Shown here: one piece after another, positions 37,632 to 46,237 of the stretch | Layout: every line of letters starts with the position of its first letter | Position numbering within the stretch: position 1 is the first letter of the stretch | NCBI RefSeq assembly: GCF_900113615.1 | Contig: NZ_FOPZ01000021.1 | Coordinates: forward strand, 1 to 62,449 | DNA from: Halorubrum aquaticum | GTDB taxonomy: Archaea > Halobacteriota > Halobacteria > Halobacteriales > Haloferacaceae | Direction: 5' to 3' | DNA: 62,449 bases | Translations under genes and position numbers: made by a program | The notes under the pieces: generated by a model | Seen by the model: only the letters and a program-made list of their open reading frames with translations | Told to the model about the DNA's origin: nothing | Database searches by the model: none

Positions 37632-37931
37632 TTACAGGCCGAGCCGTTTCCGAATGGTCTCGACGAGTCCGCCGGTCGGCTCCGACTCGCCGGGATCGGG
37701 GTCCGGGACGACACGGTCGTGCGGGTAGACGCGGACGCGCTCGCCGCTCTCGACGGTGATGAGCGAGTCCGACTTCAGCGCCGAGAGGGCGTCCTCGACC
37801 GCGTCGATGTCGGCGTCGACGGCCGCCCGGAGTTCTAAGACCGTCATTCCCTCGTCGCCGCGGTCGACCAGCGCGTCGAGCAGCGCGACTTGGACGTCCG
37901 GCCGATCGCGATACTCCGACTTTGCGGCCAT
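37632..37931 (-). CDS. Small winged-helix protein (DUF6432-like)
   Basis: 99 residues. VQVALLDALVDRGDEGMTVLELR then VDADIDAVEDALSALKSDSLITVE form a winged-helix DNA-binding fold, followed by a short beta wing and a charged C-terminal helix. It is probably a transcriptional regulator; targets are unknown. It precedes the YgfZ-like gene on the same strand by 85 bp. Confidence 0.75.
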   Translation of the reverse strand: MAAKSEYRDRPDVQVALLDALVDRGDEGMTVLELRAAVDADIDAVEDALSALKSDSLITVESGERVRVYPHDRVVPDPDPGESEPTGGLVETIRKRLGL

Positions 37932-37997
37932 GTCCGGATCATGGACCGGCCGGGGTTTACCTCTACCGGCGGGCGACCATCGTCGACCGGGAGACGG

Positions 37998-38519
37998 TCA
38001 CCGGACGAGCCGCGAGCAGGTCCCACAGAGGTTCTCCTCTTTCACGTCGACCTCGCGGACCGTGGGCGAGAAGGACATCACGCACTTGCTGTTGTCACAG
38101 TGTTCCAACCCGAGGGTGTGGCCGATCTCGTGGACGACCTCCTTGCGGACGCGGTCGGCGAACACGTCGATGGCGGGCTTCGTCGAGACGCCGCCGTCGG
38201 AGGAGGTCCGGAGCCGGTGAGTGGAGATGACGGAGCCGCTACCGTTGAGATACGCTAGTCCGAACACGTAGTTCCGTCGCCGGTAATAGAGGTCTCGCGG
38301 GGTGATCCCGATGTTCTTCTCGCCGCCGCCGACGCGGCCCACGACCTCGATGAGGTCCTCCGCGCGGTACTGCCCCCGTCCGTCGTCGTAGGCGGTCTCC
38401 GGGACCGCCTGGTCGTCGTGGACCGTCACGTCACAATCGTACACCGACCGCAGCACGGCGGAGGCCTCCCGCTTCACTCGCGGGGAAACCTCCCCGACGG
38501 GCACGATGTCCACGAGCAT
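37998..38519 (-). CDS. amzA: Archaemetzincin
   Basis: 173 residues, a zinc metalloprotease-like protein. HEIGHTLGLEHCDNSKCVM holds the HExxHxxGxxH zinc site plus the first Cys pair, and ENLCGTC supplies the second Cys pair that binds a structural zinc, exactly the archaemetzincin pattern. The N-terminal LVDIVPVGEVSPRVKREAS is typical. Its physiological substrate is unknown. It is divergent from the UPF0146 gene, with about 40 bp between the starts. Confidence 0.94.
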   Translation of the reverse strand: MLVDIVPVGEVSPRVKREASAVLRSVYDCDVTVHDDQAVPETAYDDGRGQYRAEDLIEVVGRVGGGEKNIGITPRDLYYRRRNYVFGLAYLNGSGSVISTHRLRTSSDGGVSTKPAIDVFADRVRKEVVHEIGHTLGLEHCDNSKCVMSFSPTVREVDVKEENLCGTCSRLVR

Positions 38520-38558
38520 GGAACGGCTTTTGACCGCCGCGGGCATAAACCCCCCGCC

Positions 38559-39065
38559 GTGGTATCCACCTCCCGTCGTGCGCTCGTGGACGAACTCGAC
38601 CGATTCGACCGACTCCTGGAGGTCGGCAGCGGCGACCGCCTCGGCGTCGCCAGGGACCTCGCCGACCGCGGCCGCGACGTGATCGCGATCGACGTCGCGG
38701 TCGACGAAGGGGCCGACGGTGACGGTACGACCGGGAGGCCCGACGGCTCGCTCCGCGTCCGCCACGGCGACGTGGTCGCGCTCGCGGAAGCGTCCGATCC
38801 CACCTCCGAGATCGACGCGTCCGCCGAAACCGACACGTCCGTCGGGATCGACTCCGCCGCCGGGGTCGACGCGGTGTACGCCCGCCGGCTCCCGGCGGAG
38901 CTTCAACGCCCAACCGTCGAGTTGGCGGGCCGGCTCGACGCCGCCTGCCTGTTCACCACGCTCGGGTTCGAGGAGCCGGTCGTTCCCGTGGAACGCCGGT
39001 CGCTCCCGCGAACGACGCTGTACGTCGCGCGCTCGGCCGCGGACCCGTCCCCGTGCCGCGGGTAG
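38559..39065 (+). CDS. UPF0146 family protein
   Basis: 168 residues from a GTG start at 38559. [28 protein letters not shown] resembles a SAM-type nucleotide-binding loop, and [20 protein letters not shown] and [21 protein letters not shown] are UPF0146 landmarks. An acidic insertion sits in the middle. Function unknown. The start is uncertain because no ATG precedes the conserved core; a CATAAAC box lies about 16 bp upstream. Confidence 0.8.
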   Translation: MVSTSRRALVDELDRFDRLLEVGSGDRLGVARDLADRGRDVIAIDVAVDEGADGDGTTGRPDGSLRVRHGDVVALAEASDPTSEIDASAETDTSVGIDSAAGVDAVYARRLPAELQRPTVELAGRLDAACLFTTLGFEEPVVPVERRSLPRTTLYVARSAADPSPCRG

Positions 39066-39132
39066 GACCCGCTTCCGTGGACCGAACCGCGGGAACCCGA
39101 ACGTTCATTTCTCCCCCTGCCGGCGTACGAGT

Positions 39133-40002
39133 ATGGAGGTCGACGCTGTCGTGCTCGATATCGACGGGGTGTTGGTCGACGTCGCGGACTCCTACCGCCG
39201 GGCGATCATCGAGTCGATCGACCGCGTCTGCGGCAAGACGATCGACCGCGAGGCGATCCAGTCGTTCAAGGACGCCGGCGGATTCAACAACGACTGGGAG
39301 CTGACGTACGCGGCCGCGCTGTTCGTGTTGGCCCGCCGCGAGGGACTGCGGATGGACGTCGAGGCGTTCACCGACCGGATCGCGGCGGACGAGGAGGGGG
39401 GCGGCCTCGAGGCGGCGAAACGCGTCGTCTCCGACCTCCCCAACGTCGCGCAGGCGCGGGTCCGCGACCAGTGGGACACCGACCGCCTCCACGCCGTGTT
39501 CCAGGCGCTGTATCTCGGCGAGGAGCTGTACCGCGACCTCGAGGGCGGGGAGCCGCCGGTGTCGACGACGGGATACATCCACGACGAGCCCACGCTCGTC
39601 GATCCGGCGACGATCGCGGACCTGACCGACCGCTTCGACGTGGGCGTGTTGACGGGGCGGCCCGCCGCGGAGGCCGAGATCGCCCTGGAGCGCGTCGGCC
39701 TCGACGTCCCCGTCCGCCACCGGTTCACCATGGACGACTGGGAGGAGGGGAAACCGCACCCGCGCGCGCTCGTCGAACTGGCCGAGCGGTTCGACGCCGA
39801 GCGGGTCGCGTTCGCCGGCGACACCCTCGATGACGTACGGACCGCCCGAAACGCGGACCGGGAGGACGACTCGCGCGTCTACTACGCTATCGGCGTCCTG
39901 ACCGGCGGGCTGACCGGCGAGGACGGGACGCGAGCGTTCAGCGAGGCGGGGACCGACGCCGTTCTCGACGACGTGAACGGATTGGTAGACCTCTTGGAAT
40001 AG
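39133..40002 (+). CDS. HAD-superfamily hydrolase (TIGR01548-like)
   Basis: 289 residues. [17 protein letters not shown] near residue 9 carries the nucleophilic Asp and acid/base Asp; [15 protein letters not shown] supplies the motif II Thr; KPHPRAL is motif [19 protein letters not shown] is motif IV. The sequence resembles a HAD subfamily sometimes linked to histidine biosynthesis phosphatases, but the substrate here is unproven. Start at ATG 39133. Confidence 0.88.
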   Translation: MEVDAVVLDIDGVLVDVADSYRRAIIESIDRVCGKTIDREAIQSFKDAGGFNNDWELTYAAALFVLARREGLRMDVEAFTDRIAADEEGGGLEAAKRVVSDLPNVAQARVRDQWDTDRLHAVFQALYLGEELYRDLEGGEPPVSTTGYIHDEPTLVDPATIADLTDRFDVGVLTGRPAAEAEIALERVGLDVPVRHRFTMDDWEEGKPHPRALVELAERFDAERVAFAGDTLDDVRTARNADREDDSRVYYAIGVLTGGLTGEDGTRAFSEAGTDAVLDDVNGLVDLLE

Positions 40003-40014
40003 GGTCGTGAGAGA

Positions 40015-40036
40015 TGGGCCTTGCCGGATTCGAACC
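40015..40036 (-). repeat. Duplicated 3' end of the adjacent tRNA(CAT)
   Basis: 22 bp identical to 40127-40148, the T-arm and acceptor 3' strand of the tRNA plus its discriminator base. It lies 90 bp beyond the tRNA's 3' end with no other tRNA sequence around it, as left by integration and excision at a tRNA gene. Confidence 0.8.
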
Positions 40037-40126
40037 CCAGTCGTTCCGCTCGCTCTCGCTCGCTTCTCTCCCTGCTTCGAATCCGCCCTCCGTACCCGCG
40101 GCTCGCGAGTTGCTCGCCGCGAGAAA

Positions 40127-40201
40127 TGGGCCTTGCCGGATTCGAACCGGCGATCAACTCGTTATGAGCGAGTCGCTTTAACCGGACTAAGCTAAAGGCC
40201 C
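40127..40201 (-). tRNA. tRNA with anticodon CAT (tRNA-Ile2 more likely than elongator tRNA-Met)
   Basis: 75 nt. The acceptor GGGCCTT pairs with AAGGCCC and the discriminator is A. The anticodon stem ACTCG/CGAGT encloses CTCATAA, anticodon CAT. The GGGCC...GGCCCA acceptor resembles haloarchaeal isoleucine tRNAs, so the C34 is probably modified to agmatidine for AUA decoding; elongator Met cannot be excluded. No intron. Confidence 0.85.
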
Positions 40202-40229
40202 TGATCGACGGATAACTCTTGTTCGCCCT

Positions 40230-40703
40230 TTAGCCTACCGGGTTCCAACCGAGCGAGGGAAGGACCGCATCGAGAAGGTAGTCCTCGTACCAGTTGACAC
40301 GCTTCGTGTTCCCGTTTCGGGCCGGTGCGTATCGGATCGTCATCTGGGTCTCACCGACGTCCTCGATCGGGATCAGGTAGACCTCCTCACGGGTCGGCGC
40401 GTAAACCGCGAAGATGTCGATCTTCCCCTCGTATCCCTCCCGTTCGTATCCGGAACCCTTCGTCCGGACGCTCCGGGTCCGAAACCGCACTGCTCCGTCC
40501 GTGGTCGCCTCGAACGCCGTCTTCGCCTGAATACGGTAGAACGTGCCGTCGATCTCGATCGCGAGGTCGTACGGTTCGTTGTCGTATTCGGGCACGAGAA
40601 CCGATACCCCGCGGCTCACCAGCTCCGCTCTGACGATCGCCTCCGTGGCCTGTCCACGCTTCTGCGGCGCTCCGAGTCGGTCGTACTGCTCGTAACGCGA
40701 CAT
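40230..40703 (-). CDS. PD-(D/E)XK nuclease-family protein
   Basis: 157 residues. KRGQATEAIVRAELVSRG, then EYDNEPYDLAIEIDGTFYRIQAKTA, show the catalytic pattern E...D...(Q/E)xK with Asp and Gln-Ala-Lys, as in the group-I-intron-associated PD-(D/E)XK family. The C-terminal half ends in WYEDYLLDAVLPSLGWN. Such proteins are homing or repair nucleases. It is sandwiched between tRNA(CAT) and tRNA-Asn. No intron is present in either tRNA. Confidence 0.82.
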   Translation of the reverse strand: MSRYEQYDRLGAPQKRGQATEAIVRAELVSRGVSVLVPEYDNEPYDLAIEIDGTFYRIQAKTAFEATTDGAVRFRTRSVRTKGSGYEREGYEGKIDIFAVYAPTREEVYLIPIEDVGETQMTIRYAPARNGNTKRVNWYEDYLLDAVLPSLGWNPVG

Positions 40704-40761
40704 ACGACGCTTCGGTCGTCATCGTACAAAACGCGTGTCGCGATCGGAGCGCAGGAGGAAG

Positions 40762-40834
40762 CGCCGAAGCCAGGACTCGAACCTGGGACCGCCTCGTTAA
40801 CAGCGAGGCGCTCTACCAACTGAGCTACTTCGGC
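40762..40834 (-). tRNA. tRNA-Asn (anticodon GTT)
   Basis: 73 nt. The acceptor GCCGAAG pairs with CTTCGGC and the discriminator is G. The anticodon stem CCTCG/CGAGG encloses CTGTTAA, anticodon GTT. The T-arm contains GGTTCGAGTCC. No intron, no encoded CCA. Confidence 0.94.
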
Positions 40835-40957
40835 TCGATTTCAGGTACTCGTGTGGTTTTGATAGGGCTTTCGTTTCCGCCCGACACGGGCCGGGAACCT
40901 CGTCGATCCCCTCCCCATGACCGACACGCTTTCGGCCGGACCGCGAGAAGCCCGCGT

Positions 40958-42322
40958 ATGGCCGACCTCGACGCGGTGCTGTCGCGCGTCCGCGAGCGCG
41001 TTCTCCCGGATCCGGACGAACGCGAGCGCCTGCGGGCGACGGCCGCCGACCTGACGGAGCGCACCCGGGCGGCGATCGCCGACCTTCCGGTCGAGGCGGA
41101 CGTGGTCCAGGTGGGCTCGACCGCGCGCGGGACGTGGGTCTCCGGCGACCGCGACATCGACCTCTTCGTGCGGTTCCCGGCCGACCTCGACCGCGAGGAG
41201 CTCGAGGAGTACGGGCTCGCAGTGGGCCACGCGGTCCTGCCGGACGGCCACGAGGAGTACGCCGAACACCCCTACGTGAAGGGCGTTCACGACGGCTTCG
41301 ACGTCGACTTGGTTCCCTGTCACGACGTCGCGGAGGCGGGCGATCTGATCTCCGCCGTCGACCGGACCCCCTTCCACGACGCGTACCTCACGGAGCGCCT
41401 CGACGACGACCTCGCCGGCGACGTGGTCCTCGCGAAGGCGTTCCTCAAGGGGATCGGCGCGTACGGCAGCGACCTCCGGACCGAGGGGTTCTCCGGCTAC
41501 CTCACCGAGCTGCTCGTCGCCGAGCTCGGCGGGTTCCGCCCGCTCGTCGAGTCCGCCCGGAGCTGGCACCCGCCCGTCGAGTTCGACCCCGAAGGGCACG
41601 CCGAACGGACGTTCGAGGACCCGCTCGTCGTCGTCGACCCGACGGACCCGACGCGGAACGTCGCGGCGGTGCTGTCGGCGGAGAACCTCGCGCGGTTCCA
41701 ACACTACGCCCGGGACCTCCTCGCGAACCCTCGCGAGGAGCTGTTCGAACCCCTGACGTCCGAGCCGTTCGACTCGGGAGCGGTCCGTGACCACCTCGAC
41801 AGACGCGAGACGACGCCGGTGGCCGTCGTCTTCGACGCTCCGGACCTCGTCGACGACCAGCTGTGGCCCCAGCTTCGACGGTCGCTCGACGGAACCGTCC
41901 GGGGGCTGAACGACCGCGGGTTCGACCCGCTTCGCGCCCGGGCGATGGTCGACGACGACGGGGAGCGGGCGGCCCTGTACGTCGAGGTCGAGACGGCGAC
42001 CCGGCCGGCGGTCGAGCGCCACGAGGGACCGCCGGTCGCCGTGCGGAAACACGCCGACCGCTTCTACGAGTCGTACGCCGACGACGTCGACCCCGACACG
42101 TACGGGCCGTTCATCGACGGGGACCGGTACGTCGTCGAGCGCGAGCGGGAGTTCACGACGGTCCGCGAGTACCTCGAGAGCGACGCCGCCGGCGACATCG
42201 CGCTCGGCGCGCAGATCGAGCCGCCGTTCGCGGACCGGGACGTGCTCGTCGGCGACGCCGTGGCGACGCTCGCCGACCGGTTCGGGAGGGGCCTCCGGGA
42301 GTTCTACGAGCCGCACCCGTGA
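40958..42322 (+). CDS. cca: CCA-adding tRNA nucleotidyltransferase (archaeal class I)
   Basis: 454 residues, normal for the archaeal class. VGSTARGTWVSGDRDIDLFV near residue 50 has the class I nucleotidyltransferase GS and DxD catalytic motifs; the third carboxylate lies in GFDVDLVPC. EGFSGYLTELLVAELGGF and the C-terminal body and tail domains follow. It adds or repairs the 3' CCA of tRNAs, needed since none of the tRNA genes here encodes CCA. It is adjacent to tRNA-Asn. Confidence 0.95.
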   Translation: MADLDAVLSRVRERVLPDPDERERLRATAADLTERTRAAIADLPVEADVVQVGSTARGTWVSGDRDIDLFVRFPADLDREELEEYGLAVGHAVLPDGHEEYAEHPYVKGVHDGFDVDLVPCHDVAEAGDLISAVDRTPFHDAYLTERLDDDLAGDVVLAKAFLKGIGAYGSDLRTEGFSGYLTELLVAELGGFRPLVESARSWHPPVEFDPEGHAERTFEDPLVVVDPTDPTRNVAAVLSAENLARFQHYARDLLANPREELFEPLTSEPFDSGAVRDHLDRRETTPVAVVFDAPDLVDDQLWPQLRRSLDGTVRGLNDRGFDPLRARAMVDDDGERAALYVEVETATRPAVERHEGPPVAVRKHADRFYESYADDVDPDTYGPFIDGDRYVVEREREFTTVREYLESDAAGDIALGAQIEPPFADRDVLVGDAVATLADRFGRGLREFYEPHP

Positions 42323-42363
42323 GTCGAGGGCGGAACCGGATCGTCGATGGGAACGGGACCGAA

Positions 42364-42810
42364 TCAATCGAAAACGCGGTCCAGCAGGTAGTAGATCCCG
42401 AGCAGGACGAGGACGACGACGACGCCGACCGCCGAGAACAACGCGCCGACCCGGGGGAACACCATCCAGAGCGCGACGTAGAACGAGAATCCGATCGCGA
42501 ACAGCACCGCGATCACGACTCCCCGGGTCGGGTTCTGGACCGCCGCGACGAACAGCCGCTGTGGCAGCGACAGGTCCGCGAAGTCGACGTCGGCGACGTC
42601 GCTCGGAGGGTCCGTCTCGGGCGGATCGACCGGGTCAGCTGGATCGGTCGAGTCGGCCGGGTCGGTCGAGTCGGTGACGCCGGATCCGCCGTTCTCACGA
42701 GACCCCGTCGATGCGTCGGCGTCGTCGTTCACGCTGCGCCGTACGGGCCCGTTCCCCCTGTAGCTGTCGCTCCGTTCGGACGCCGTGGCCGCCGAACGGG
42801 CGCCGTCCAT
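42364..42810 (-). CDS. Small haloarchaeal membrane protein with acidic repeat N-terminus
   Basis: 148 residues from ATG 42810. The first 70 residues are low-complexity, with DSTDPAD and DPVDPPETDPP repeats. The core DFADLSLPQRLFVAAVQNPTRG is followed by two membrane helices (VVIAVLFAIGFSFYVALWMVF, VGVVVVLVLLGIYYLL). Function unknown. A shorter form starting at GTG in the repeats is possible. It is encoded downstream of two CrcB genes on the same strand. Confidence 0.7.
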   Translation of the reverse strand: MDGARSAATASERSDSYRGNGPVRRSVNDDADASTGSRENGGSGVTDSTDPADSTDPADPVDPPETDPPSDVADVDFADLSLPQRLFVAAVQNPTRGVVIAVLFAIGFSFYVALWMVFPRVGALFSAVGVVVVLVLLGIYYLLDRVFD

Positions 42811-42832
42811 CGGATCGTGTCCACCCCTCGTT

Positions 42833-43201
42833 TCACGTCCGCGTGAGCGCGAGCACGAGCGTCGATCCGATGAGGACCGCGCCGATCGCCGCGAGCAGGA
42901 CGCCGAGGGCGAACCCGACGGCGACGTTCCGATCGCCGCTCTCGGCGGTCGTGACCGTCTCGACCGCGAACGACGAGAACGTCGTGAACGCGCCACAGAA
43001 CCCGACGCCGAGCGCCAGCGCGACCACGGAGTCGACCGGTGCGGCGAGGAGGCCCCCGAGCGCGAGGCTCCCGAGGGTGTTGACGGCGACGAGCGATCGG
43101 CGGCCGGAAACGGCGAGGCCGACCAGATGTCGACACGTCGCGCCCGCCGCGCCGCCGAGGCCGACCGCGAGCGCCCCGACGAGCGGGCCCGTCACCGTCA
43201 C
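42833..43201 (-). CDS. crcB: CrcB/Fluc fluoride channel subunit (second copy)
   Basis: 122 residues, four helices. VGLGGAAGATCRHLVGL and VNTLGSLALGGLL, then GFCGAFTTFSSFAVET, are CrcB/Fluc signatures; the last holds the Phe-box lining the fluoride path. Start GTG at 43201 is within a GTGA overlap with the first crcB. Adjacent pairs usually assemble as dual-topology heterodimers exporting fluoride. Confidence 0.92.
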   Translation of the reverse strand: MTVTGPLVGALAVGLGGAAGATCRHLVGLAVSGRRSLVAVNTLGSLALGGLLAAPVDSVVALALGVGFCGAFTTFSSFAVETVTTAESGDRNVAVGFALGVLLAAIGAVLIGSTLVLALTRT

Positions 43202-43545
43202 AGCCGCCTCCCGGCGGCGAGCCCGGACAGCGCGGCCGCGAACCCGAGCCCGTAGCTGGCGGCGACGTAGGCCGTCCCGCCGACCGTGCCGAGCGCGACC
43301 GCGTCGGTCGCGAACGTGCTGTACGTCGTGAACGAGGAGATCATACCGGTCCCGACGAGGAGTCGCGTCCGCGGACCGACCGCCCGCGTGACGAGGAATC
43401 CGAGGGCGAACGACCCGACGACGTTCACGACGAGCGTACCGAGTCCGGTCACGTCGCCGGCGGCGACGTCGACGCCGTACCGCGCGAGCGCGCCGACGAA
43501 CCCGCCGAGCGCGACGAAGCCGACTCCCGCGACCGTCCGTTCCAT
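43198..43545 (-). CDS. crcB: CrcB/Fluc fluoride channel subunit (first copy)
   Basis: 115 residues, four helices. VALGGFVGALARYGVDV, VNVVGSFALGFLVTR and GMISSFTTYSTFATDAV are the conserved CrcB motifs, with Asn and the STF/TTYSTF segment of the channel. Its neighbour is the partner subunit. The ATG lies 40 bp after the HerA-like ATPase stop. Confidence 0.93.
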   Translation of the reverse strand: MERTVAGVGFVALGGFVGALARYGVDVAAGDVTGLGTLVVNVVGSFALGFLVTRAVGPRTRLLVGTGMISSFTTYSTFATDAVALGTVGGTAYVAASYGLGFAAALSGLAAGRRL

Positions 43546-43585
43546 GGCCGTCTCTCCGGGCGGACCGTGTTGTGCGTTGCGGTGC

Positions 43586-44707
43586 TCACCGGCCGGGGTT
43601 CCGTTCGGTTCGCGTCGCTCGCTCCGCTCGTGCCGCTTCCGTGTCGCCGGCGCGGGGGTCCCCGCCGCCGTGTGGCGTCCGACGTTCCCGCACACGGACT
43701 GCGTGGGCCGTCTCGCTCGCGTCGTCGACGACGAGCGCCTCGCCGGTGCCGGTCGGCAGGCGGGCCGCGAGGTCGCCGGCGAGGTACGTCGCCTCCGCCG
43801 TCGCCAGCGCGTCGACGTCGGGACCGGCCGTGAGCCGGTGTGCCACGAGCAGATCCGACTGCGAGACGGCGACGCCCGGCAGCGCGCTCGGACGCTGGGT
43901 CGCACAGACGAGCGACACTCCCGGCGCGCGTCCCCGAGTCAGGAGCGTCCGCAGCGCCGGATCGGCGACGCCGTCGAAGAAGGCGTGCGCCTCGTCGACG
44001 AGCAGCCAGGGAAGCCGGTCGACGGTCCCGGTCACCCGCGCGTCGTACAGGCCGCGAGCGACCGCTCGCACGACCGCTCCGGCGGCGGCCTCGGGAACCC
44101 CGGACAGGTCGAGCACCGTCGGGTCGCCGCTCGCGACGAGGGAGGTGACCGGCGGAGCCGCCGCGTCGAAGACGCCCCACGACTCGGCCAACCGGAGGTG
44201 GTTCCGAACCGCTCGACGCGTTCGGTCGGGGGCGTCGGCCTCGGAGACGGCCCACCGGAGCGACTCGATCGACGGGGAGGCGTCGCCGTCGCTTCCGGCC
44301 GCCTCGACCGCGTCGGCGACGATCCGCCACAACAGGCTCCCGGGGCCGCCCGTGGGGTCGAGACCGAGGAGGTCCGGCCAGACCGCGGCCGGGATCGCGG
44401 CCGGCCGGACGACGGGGTCGAGCATCCGCCCGCCGGTCTCGGCCAGCCCGCCGAAGACGCCCATCGGGTCGACCACCACCGGAGCCACTCCCGGCACGTC
44501 CGCGAGCCCCTCCGCGATGACGCCGAGCGTGTACGACTTCCCGGTGCCGCGCTTTCCGAATATCACCGCCGCGTGTGGGGTGTCCGCGTCGATCCCGACG
44601 ACCGCCCCGTCGCTGCCGTCCCGTGCCAGAAAGGTGCCGAGAGGGACGGTCGCCGGCGATCGGTTATCCGCTCCGTCCGCGACGTGGTCTCGTCCGAGAA
44701 CGTTCAT
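43586..44707 (-). CDS. HerA/VirB4-like P-loop ATPase
   Basis: 373 residues. PHAAVIFGKRGTGKSYTLGV has the P-loop at 51-58, and WLLVDEAHAFFDG is Walker B with DEAH; SLVCATQRPSALP follows as the sensor. This is the HerA-FtsK group of DNA-translocating ATPases, and the short form suggests a standalone helicase-like protein. The C-terminal tail is Arg/Ala/Thr-rich. TTTTAACG at about 27 bp before ATG 44707 is a likely TATA region. It heads a minus-strand run with the two CrcB genes. Confidence 0.83.
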   Translation of the reverse strand: MNVLGRDHVADGADNRSPATVPLGTFLARDGSDGAVVGIDADTPHAAVIFGKRGTGKSYTLGVIAEGLADVPGVAPVVVDPMGVFGGLAETGGRMLDPVVRPAAIPAAVWPDLLGLDPTGGPGSLLWRIVADAVEAAGSDGDASPSIESLRWAVSEADAPDRTRRAVRNHLRLAESWGVFDAAAPPVTSLVASGDPTVLDLSGVPEAAAGAVVRAVARGLYDARVTGTVDRLPWLLVDEAHAFFDGVADPALRTLLTRGRAPGVSLVCATQRPSALPGVAVSQSDLLVAHRLTAGPDVDALATAEATYLAGDLAARLPTGTGEALVVDDASETAHAVRVRERRTPHGGGDPRAGDTEAARAERATRTERNPGR

Positions 44708-44839
44708 GCGCGGGATCATGCGGTATCCGTTAAAAGGCGTCGCGCGGCACCGAGAACCGTCGACGGGGTGTGCCCGTCCTGTTCCATCCGATCCCATCCG
44801 ATCCCACCCCATCCCATCTCGTTCCCACTCGTCCGACTG

Positions 44840-44847
44840 TTTATATA
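44840..44847 (+). promoter_or_regulatory. TATA box of the 44870 gene
   Basis: TTTATATA, near-consensus, centred about 27 bp before the ATG at 44870; leaderless geometry. Confidence 0.75.
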
Positions 44848-44869
44848 CTAATCCGCGGCCACCGGTCGT

Positions 44870-45352
44870 ATGCTCGACTCGAAGTCGGACACGTCGAAGC
44901 CGGGGACTCGGACCGGATCGTTTCTCGATGACCGCCGCGCGATCGAGGGACTGCCCGTCAGGCTGGTGATCGCTCTCGTCGTCGGCGTCGCGAGTCTCAG
45001 CGTGATGATGGGGATGATCGGCGACATCGACGGGCTCTCGTCGACCGAGGTCGACGCACAGCCGCAGCCGGAGGTGACGACGCCGGGGTCACAGACGCTC
45101 GACGTCGCGGTCGTCGACCCCGACGGCAACCGCGTCTCGGACGCGACGGTGATCGTTCGCGGCGGCTCGGCGCGACTGGACGGCCTCGCCACCGCGAAGT
45201 CCGGTCCGGACGGGATCGCCAGCGTCGACGTGTCGCCGAAGCTGGGATCGAACCAGCTCGACGGGACGCTCTCGATCGACGTCAAACCGCCCGCTGGAAG
45301 CGACTTCGTCGACGAACGCGGCAACACCGAGGTGCTCGTCGTCGCGGAGTAG
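44870..45352 (+). CDS. Membrane-anchored secreted protein with carboxypeptidase-regulatory-like/Ig domain
   Basis: 160 residues. A cytoplasmic leader with RRAIEGLPVRLVIALVVGVA leads into one membrane helix (about 31-52), reminiscent of archaeal pilin/PibD-processed signals, though no clear cleavage motif is present. Outside, LDVAVVDPDGNRVSDATVIVRG and GIASVDVSPKLG form a beta-sandwich resembling CarboxypepD_reg domains. Possibly a surface or pilin-like subunit; unproven. Confidence 0.72.
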   Translation: MLDSKSDTSKPGTRTGSFLDDRRAIEGLPVRLVIALVVGVASLSVMMGMIGDIDGLSSTEVDAQPQPEVTTPGSQTLDVAVVDPDGNRVSDATVIVRGGSARLDGLATAKSGPDGIASVDVSPKLGSNQLDGTLSIDVKPPAGSDFVDERGNTEVLVVAE

Positions 45353-45370
45353 GATCGGAAGCGACGAGGC

Positions 45371-46183
45371 TCAGATCCGCTCGTCCCAGTCGATCCACTC
45401 CTGCTCCCAACCGGTTCTCGCGAAGTATCCCTGCTCGGCGAACTCGGCGTCCTCGCGGCGCGTCCGGTTCCGCTCGACGCCGGCCTGTTCGCCGTCGACG
45501 AGCATCGGTCGGAGCCGTGCGGGACCCGCCTCCTCGACGGTTCGGAAGCCGTCGGGTGCGGGATCGTCGGATGTCGATCGGCCGTTCCGGGCCGGTCCTT
45601 CGTCGTCGCGATCGACTGGATCCTCGTCGACCGGCTCGACGGCGACGATCGTCTGGTCGCCCGCTCCGCGCGGGTAGACGACCCGTCCGTCGTCGTCGAG
45701 TTGGTCGCGGAGCGCCCGTGGCGGCGTCACGACCGCCGCCTCGACGAGGACCCTGTCGTACGGGGCGTACTCCGGAAGTCCCCTCGCGCCGTCGCGGCGG
45801 TCGACGAGGACGGCACCGTAGCCGGCGTCCGCGAGGTTCGACCGGGCGAGGTGAACGGCGCGTCGGTCGATGTCGATCGCGTGAACGTGACGCGCGCCGA
45901 CGATCTCGGCGAGCGCGGCGCTCGTGTAGCCGATCCCCGCCCCGACGACGAGGACATCGTCCCCCTCCTCGGCGTCCAACGCCGTGAGCATCCGCGCGAC
46001 GGTCGCCGGCGCGAGCGCCCGCGTTCCGGCCTCCTCGCTCGCGTCGTTCGCGTACGGCGCGTCGTCCACGAACGCCTCCCGGGGGACCGTCTGGAGCGCC
46101 GATAGCACCGACGCGCCCAGGGGCTCGCCGAGCTGGTGTTCGAGCCCCTCGATCATGTCGGTCCGGAGCGCCGATTCGTCCAT
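45371..46183 (-). CDS. PCMT-like SAM methyltransferase paralogue
   Basis: 270 residues. VLSALQTVPREAFVDDAPYA and DDVLVVGAGIGYTSAALAEIVGARHVHAIDID show the SAM-binding Rossmann fold of protein-L-isoaspartate methyltransferases, but the GQTIS motif before it is missing (the equivalent region is GTRALAPATVARM). The C-terminal 80 residues are a distinct extension ending GWEQEWIDWDERI. It follows the canonical pcm gene on the same strand. Substrate uncertain. Confidence 0.82.
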   Translation of the reverse strand: MDESALRTDMIEGLEHQLGEPLGASVLSALQTVPREAFVDDAPYANDASEEAGTRALAPATVARMLTALDAEEGDDVLVVGAGIGYTSAALAEIVGARHVHAIDIDRRAVHLARSNLADAGYGAVLVDRRDGARGLPEYAPYDRVLVEAAVVTPPRALRDQLDDDGRVVYPRGAGDQTIVAVEPVDEDPVDRDDEGPARNGRSTSDDPAPDGFRTVEEAGPARLRPMLVDGEQAGVERNRTRREDAEFAEQGYFARTGWEQEWIDWDERI

Positions 46184-46237
46184 GTCCGCTCTCGGCGGTC
46201 CGTGGTCTAAAACCGCACGCTCCGCGCGGACGGCGGA

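Noticed and set aside
40853-42367. Long minus ORF (508 codons) antisense to cca
   Set aside because: Complement of a well-supported CCA-adding enzyme; no motifs.
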